Below are positions 60,828-64,000 of a DNA stretch of 64,000 nt, piece after piece (within the stretch, counting starts at the first letter, position 1; each line of letters begins with the position of its first letter). The notes beneath the pieces were generated by a model that worked only from the letters and a program-made list of their open reading frames with translations, had not been told where the DNA came from and ran no database searches. Position numbers and translations under genes: made by a program. This DNA comes from Candidatus Tiddalikarchaeum anstoanum. Its GTDB lineage: Archaea > Nanobdellota > Nanobdellia > Tiddalikarchaeales > Tiddalikarchaeaceae. Location of the stretch: assembly GCA_902385255.1 (NCBI GenBank), contig CABMEV010000003.1, positions 128,813 through 192,812 on the forward strand, given 5' to 3'.

Positions 60828-63020
60828 TTAGTTTTTCTTTGCCTTAGGTTTATGCCATGCTTCATTTTCTTCATTAAGGGTTAAAAGAAATTGTTTATTG
60901 TCTATTATTGTGCTTATTCGAGTATTTAATTTTTCAATCTTTTCATAAATGCCAGACAGCTCATTTAATCCGTCTTTAACTTGGTTAACTGCTGTTTTTA
61001 CTTCTTTTATTCCTTCACTTTTTTCATTATCTAAATAAACATCCACTAAGTTAGCTGCACGTATTATTAGGTCTTCATCTTTTAGAATTAAGCTGTTTTT
61101 AAGCAGCGCTGCCAGTGAGCCTGCGTATTCTTTGAAGAATTCTCCGCTCCCTTCTTCATTGATTCTAATAATGAATGATAAATAGTTAATGTCTTCCAGT
61201 GTTTGCTCTCTTGTTTTATCAAGTTTCATTGAGTCGAGCAGGTATTTGTTTATTGAGGAATTAAGGTTGTCAACTGTTTCCCTGTTCATTGAGCCTTTCA
61301 GTTTTAATCCTGAATTTTTCGCTTTCTCTAATGTCTTGGTTAATTTATCTGTGAATTCTTTGGTTTTTTCAGGTGATTCGTACTTTATCTTTGAAAAGAT
61401 ATTATTAATCCAGTCTTTAACGTATACTAAAGAGCCGTTATTCACCCCTTTTTCTATTATAGGGTTTAGTACTTCGAAATTATCAACTTCGACAGCGTGG
61501 GGCATTAAACCTTCATGATACTGTGAATGTGAATATTTTGTATAAAATACTGCTAATTTTTTATTTGGAGCAGAGTAATAATTATTTACTGCAGGAAATT
61601 TTATTTTTTCTACCATTTTTACAAGTAGGTCTGCCTGTTGTGCGCTTAATGATTCTGGAAGAGAAGTTATTACTCCATTAATGTAGTCCCCTTTTAATTT
61701 GTGAAGTTTGCTTATTGATTCAGGTATTGTTGATGCGTTAATCATCAGTGTTTCCAGCTCTGTTAAATCGCCTATCCATTCAGGCATGTCAAATTCCACG
61801 TTTAATTCTTTTAGATGCTTCAGTCTGCGTATCGAGTCCGGAGCGGTTTTATACTTCCCGTTTATTCCCAGTTCTTCAAGGTTTTCTAATTCTCCTATCC
61901 ATTCAGGTATATTTTTTACTTCAACGCCCTGCCCGAAGTCCAAGATTGTGAATCTTCTCAGATTTTTTAAGTTCCTTACAAATCCTGGCACTTCATCTAA
62001 GTTAATGTCAAGGTATAATGTTTCAAGATTAGCCAGTTCTCCTATCTCATTAGGAAGGCTGCCTGTTTCGCCTCCGGCTTCATTTGTGATGTGTAAATAT
62101 TTAATACGCGTTAAATTGCGTATTGATGAAGGTATTTCCGCAATGAAATTATTGCGTATTGCTAAATGTTCAATGTTGGTTAAATTGTTAAATGCAGCTT
62201 CAAGAATTTTTGGCATGTCTGACTTTAGTTTGACAACTTTTTCATGGTTTATTTTATCATTATCCAAGAGTTCATCTGTATCTGTTGAAATGTCAAAAAA
62301 GTTGATTTCACCTTCATTATTTTTTGAGTAGCTGATTTTTACCCCATTACCTATCTGTAATTCGTATTTTTCAGGTTTATTATTAGAAATTGAGTAATCT
62401 TTTATGTTAACTCCTGAATTTTTTAATGAATGAATCAGGAATATTTCATCATTAGTTAAGCTTTTGCAATTAAGTATATTTACAATACCTTTTTTATGAA
62501 GATATATCTCTACCGAATTTCTTTTTTCGTTAGTAATTTCTAAATCAGCATCTTTGAAATCCCCATAAAAATGAATTTTTCTATCTTCTGGAACATCGTT
62601 TAATGTTTTAAATGACTCAATACATGACGAAGGCAGGTTAATAGTGCCGCAGTGGACTGATTCTATAAGTCTTTTTGGTATGATATCAAAGTGATTATTC
62701 TCCAAGTATAAATTATGGAAGGGTATAAAATGACTCTCAGAAAAGGTTAAACAGTTAACCACTTGTTCTATTTTATGATTAATATATTCTATTTTTGAAA
62801 TTTGGGATGAATTATCTTTTATTTGCACTTTGCAATAAGAAAAGCATCCCGTGTAATATTCTATAAAAAAATCTTTTGTTTCTAAACTTGCTATTTCGCC
62901 CTCTTTCTTGTATTTCAAATCGCTTGTTATTTTAGCAATATTTTTTAGTATGGTGGTTTCGTAACCATCTTTTCTTACTTCTTTCAAAATATTTTCTAAA
63001 CCATTGATAACATTGGGCAT
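60828..63020 (-). CDS. Large intracellular leucine-rich-repeat protein
   Basis: A 730-residue protein without a signal peptide or membrane segment. Residues about 270-460 hold leucine-rich repeats of the 23-residue bacterial/plant type (NLTNIEHLAIRNNFIAEIP, LANLETLYLDINLDEVPGF, LENLEELGINGKYKTAP, LTELETLMINASTIPES). The N-terminal 250 residues are beta-rich and contain some Cys; the last 270 are helical. LRRs mediate protein contact; the partner is unknown. LRR proteins of this size are rare in archaea. It is convergent with gatB. Confidence 0.8.
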   Translation of the reverse strand: MPNVINGLENILKEVRKDGYETTILKNIAKITSDLKYKKEGEIASLETKDFFIEYYTGCFSYCKVQIKDNSSQISKIEYINHKIEQVVNCLTFSESHFIPFHNLYLENNHFDIIPKRLIESVHCGTINLPSSCIESFKTLNDVPEDRKIHFYGDFKDADLEITNEKRNSVEIYLHKKGIVNILNCKSLTNDEIFLIHSLKNSGVNIKDYSISNNKPEKYELQIGNGVKISYSKNNEGEINFFDISTDTDELLDNDKINHEKVVKLKSDMPKILEAAFNNLTNIEHLAIRNNFIAEIPSSIRNLTRIKYLHITNEAGGETGSLPNEIGELANLETLYLDINLDEVPGFVRNLKNLRRFTILDFGQGVEVKNIPEWIGELENLEELGINGKYKTAPDSIRRLKHLKELNVEFDMPEWIGDLTELETLMINASTIPESISKLHKLKGDYINGVITSLPESLSAQQADLLVKMVEKIKFPAVNNYYSAPNKKLAVFYTKYSHSQYHEGLMPHAVEVDNFEVLNPIIEKGVNNGSLVYVKDWINNIFSKIKYESPEKTKEFTDKLTKTLEKAKNSGLKLKGSMNRETVDNLNSSINKYLLDSMKLDKTREQTLEDINYLSFIIRINEEGSGEFFKEYAGSLAALLKNSLILKDEDLIIRAANLVDVYLDNEKSEGIKEVKTAVNQVKDGLNELSGIYEKIEKLNTRISTIIDNKQFLLTLNEENEAWHKPKAKKN

Positions 63021-63146
63021 ACTCTTCTTCTGATTTTTTTCTTCTTAAAAGAGTTTTTAATAAACTTTATAAGTAACCTAACTAAAAATTTAGTTTTTTA
63101 CATATTTAACTTTAGTTTTTAATATGTCTGCCAGATAAGGCGTTTG

Positions 63147-63156
63147 ACTTTAAAGT
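63147..63156. promoter_or_regulatory. Palindrome in promoter region of the 63200 gene
   Basis: ACTTTAAAGT is a 10-bp palindrome 43 bp upstream of the ATG, matching the centre of the one at 30494-30505. A TATA-like ATTTATAA follows at about 63169. Rest of 63021-63199: promoters only, no gene. Confidence 0.35.
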
Positions 63157-63199
63157 TTAAAGAATAAGATTTATAACTGGTATAATTATAAATAAACTT

Positions 63200-63595
63200 A
63201 TGGAGCCTAAACCAACAAGCATTACAGGACTTGACTTTTTCACACGCCAAGTAATGGACCCTGACGGTTTCGCATTCATGTGGGTTTTCCGCCCTAAATG
63301 CCCTGCTTGTAAAAAAGGAGTACTATCAAAACTCAAGAAGAGGGATAAGTTTTACACATGCAGCGAGTGCGGCAAGCAGTCATCGCTTGAAGAGTATGGC
63401 AATTTATTAGTTGCTAATGTGGAGTACACTTGCCCGTTCTGCAAGAAGAAAGGAGAGTACTCAAACAAGTGGGAGAAGCCAGCAAGCAAAACTGCGCCTA
63501 TAATGGTAAAGTTTGAATGCATGAACTGCGGCGAGAAACTTAAAGTAATGCGTATGAAAAAAGAAAAGAAAAAGAAAACCAAAATACCAGAATAA
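63200..63595 (+). CDS. Protein with multiple zinc ribbons
   Basis: A 131-residue protein with three CxxC pairs and one more: CPACKKG (about 34-37), CSECGK (about 54-57), CPFCKK (about 78-81) and CMNCGE (about 105-108), i.e. two zinc ribbons. The N-terminus TGLDFFTRQVMDPDGFAFMW is unrecognised and the tail is basic (KEKKKKTKIPE). Nucleic-acid binding is the likeliest role. A shared palindrome lies in the promoter. Confidence 0.65.
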   Translation: MEPKPTSITGLDFFTRQVMDPDGFAFMWVFRPKCPACKKGVLSKLKKRDKFYTCSECGKQSSLEEYGNLLVANVEYTCPFCKKKGEYSNKWEKPASKTAPIMVKFECMNCGEKLKVMRMKKEKKKKTKIPE

Positions 63596-63645
63596 AAAAA
63601 CCAATTATTTTTTAAATTAAGTATTACTTCTTTTTGAACATTTAA

Positions 63646-64000
63646 ATGATTACCACTGTTATTTTCGACCTGGATGGGACGTTAGTGCATACGAATCCTG
63701 ACTATTATTGCAGGGTGGTTAATAATATACTATCCGAGTTTAACTTGTCTGCTTCTAAAAAAGACATAAATAAGTTCTGGTTTGAAACTAACAGGAATAA
63801 TATCATCAGGGAAAATTTCGGTTTGGATCCCAATCTTTTCTGGAGCAAGTACGACTTGTATGATACCCCAAAGGAGAGGATAAAGCACAGTAGCGTATAC
63901 TCTGATATTGGCTTTATTCGGGAATTAAAACATATGGGCATAAAGATGGGTATTGTCACAGGCGCAAGGCCTGAAATTCTCGCATTCGAAGTTGGCATGG
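63646..64000 (+). CDS. HAD-superfamily hydrolase, cut by right edge
   Basis: From ATG 63646 the frame stays open for 118 codons and runs off the window. VIFDLDGTLVHT at the N-terminus is HAD motif I (nucleophile Asp8 and Asp10); GIVTGARPE near residue 107 is the motif II Ser/Thr region (here T). Members are small-molecule phosphatases. The helical cap region lies between. Substrate unknown. Confidence 0.85.
   Translation, partial: MITTVIFDLDGTLVHTNPDYYCRVVNNILSEFNLSASKKDINKFWFETNRNNIIRENFGLDPNLFWSKYDLYDTPKERIKHSSVYSDIGFIRELKHMGIKMGIVTGARPEILAFEVGM

Noticed and set aside
1-64000. CRISPR array or complete insertion sequence
   Set aside because: No regularly spaced repeat units of about 24-40 bp and no transposase motif were found on reading through.

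Overview
The window looks like part of an AT-rich archaeal chromosome, most probably from a small-genome DPANN lineage (Woesearchaeota/Pacearchaeota-like; the exact lineage is inferred). The archaeal markers are TFE, ribosomal protein eL40, Pelota, an archaeal ATP-dependent DNA ligase, GatDE amidotransferase, archaeal Elp3, two TrmB regulators, a geranylgeranyl-reductase-type flavoprotein and a GlmU-like archaeal nucleotidyltransferase. LysRS is class II. Genes are tightly packed, often with 4-bp overlaps. Several have a TATA-like box about 25 nt before the start codon, which suggests leaderless mRNAs; others carry GGAGG-like ribosome-binding sites.

Layout. 0-8 kb: methyltransferase, secreted transglutaminase-like protein, TrmB regulator, a CYTH protein, a short eL40 gene, lysS and an M50 protease. 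8-13 kb: tfe, geranylgeranyl reductase, then an AT-rich patch of small unrecognised and membrane genes ending at tRNA-Gln(TTG). A decayed copy of that tRNA's 3' end lies about 0.7 kb away, so a small integrated element is likely. 13-24 kb: CBS protein, Elp3, RDD + SppA pair, second TrmB, a bacterial-type CYTH protein, Nudix, DNA ligase, nitroreductase. 23-25 kb: a LiaF/PspC-like envelope module. 25-30 kb: ftsZ with two unusual upstream palindromes, then a duplicated S66-peptidase/RNase HI module in which one RNase H is a clear pseudogene. 31-37 kb: GluRS and a heterodimeric ABC exporter controlled, by position, by a double AbrB-like protein with two palindromes at its own start. 38-44 kb: gatD-gatE, METTL5-like methyltransferase, pyruvate kinase, Maf. 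45-51 kb: a very AT-rich segment with a 1682-residue surface protein (papain-like peptidase plus thrombospondin-type repeats) whose stop codon lies inside tRNA-Glu(CTC). 51-64 kb: amino-acid permease, sugar nucleotidyltransferase, Pelota, gatC-small ORF-gatA-gatB, a large leucine-rich-repeat protein, a zinc-ribbon protein and the start of a HAD hydrolase.

How the genes work together. The clearest theme is indirect Gln/Asn-tRNA synthesis: GluRS, both GatDE and GatCAB, tRNA-Gln and tRNA-Glu all lie in this window. A second theme is the cell envelope: secreted transglutaminase-like and papain-like proteins, SppA, M50 protease, PspC/LiaF-like proteins, an ABC exporter and S66 peptidases. No CRISPR array, rRNA or intact insertion sequence was seen.
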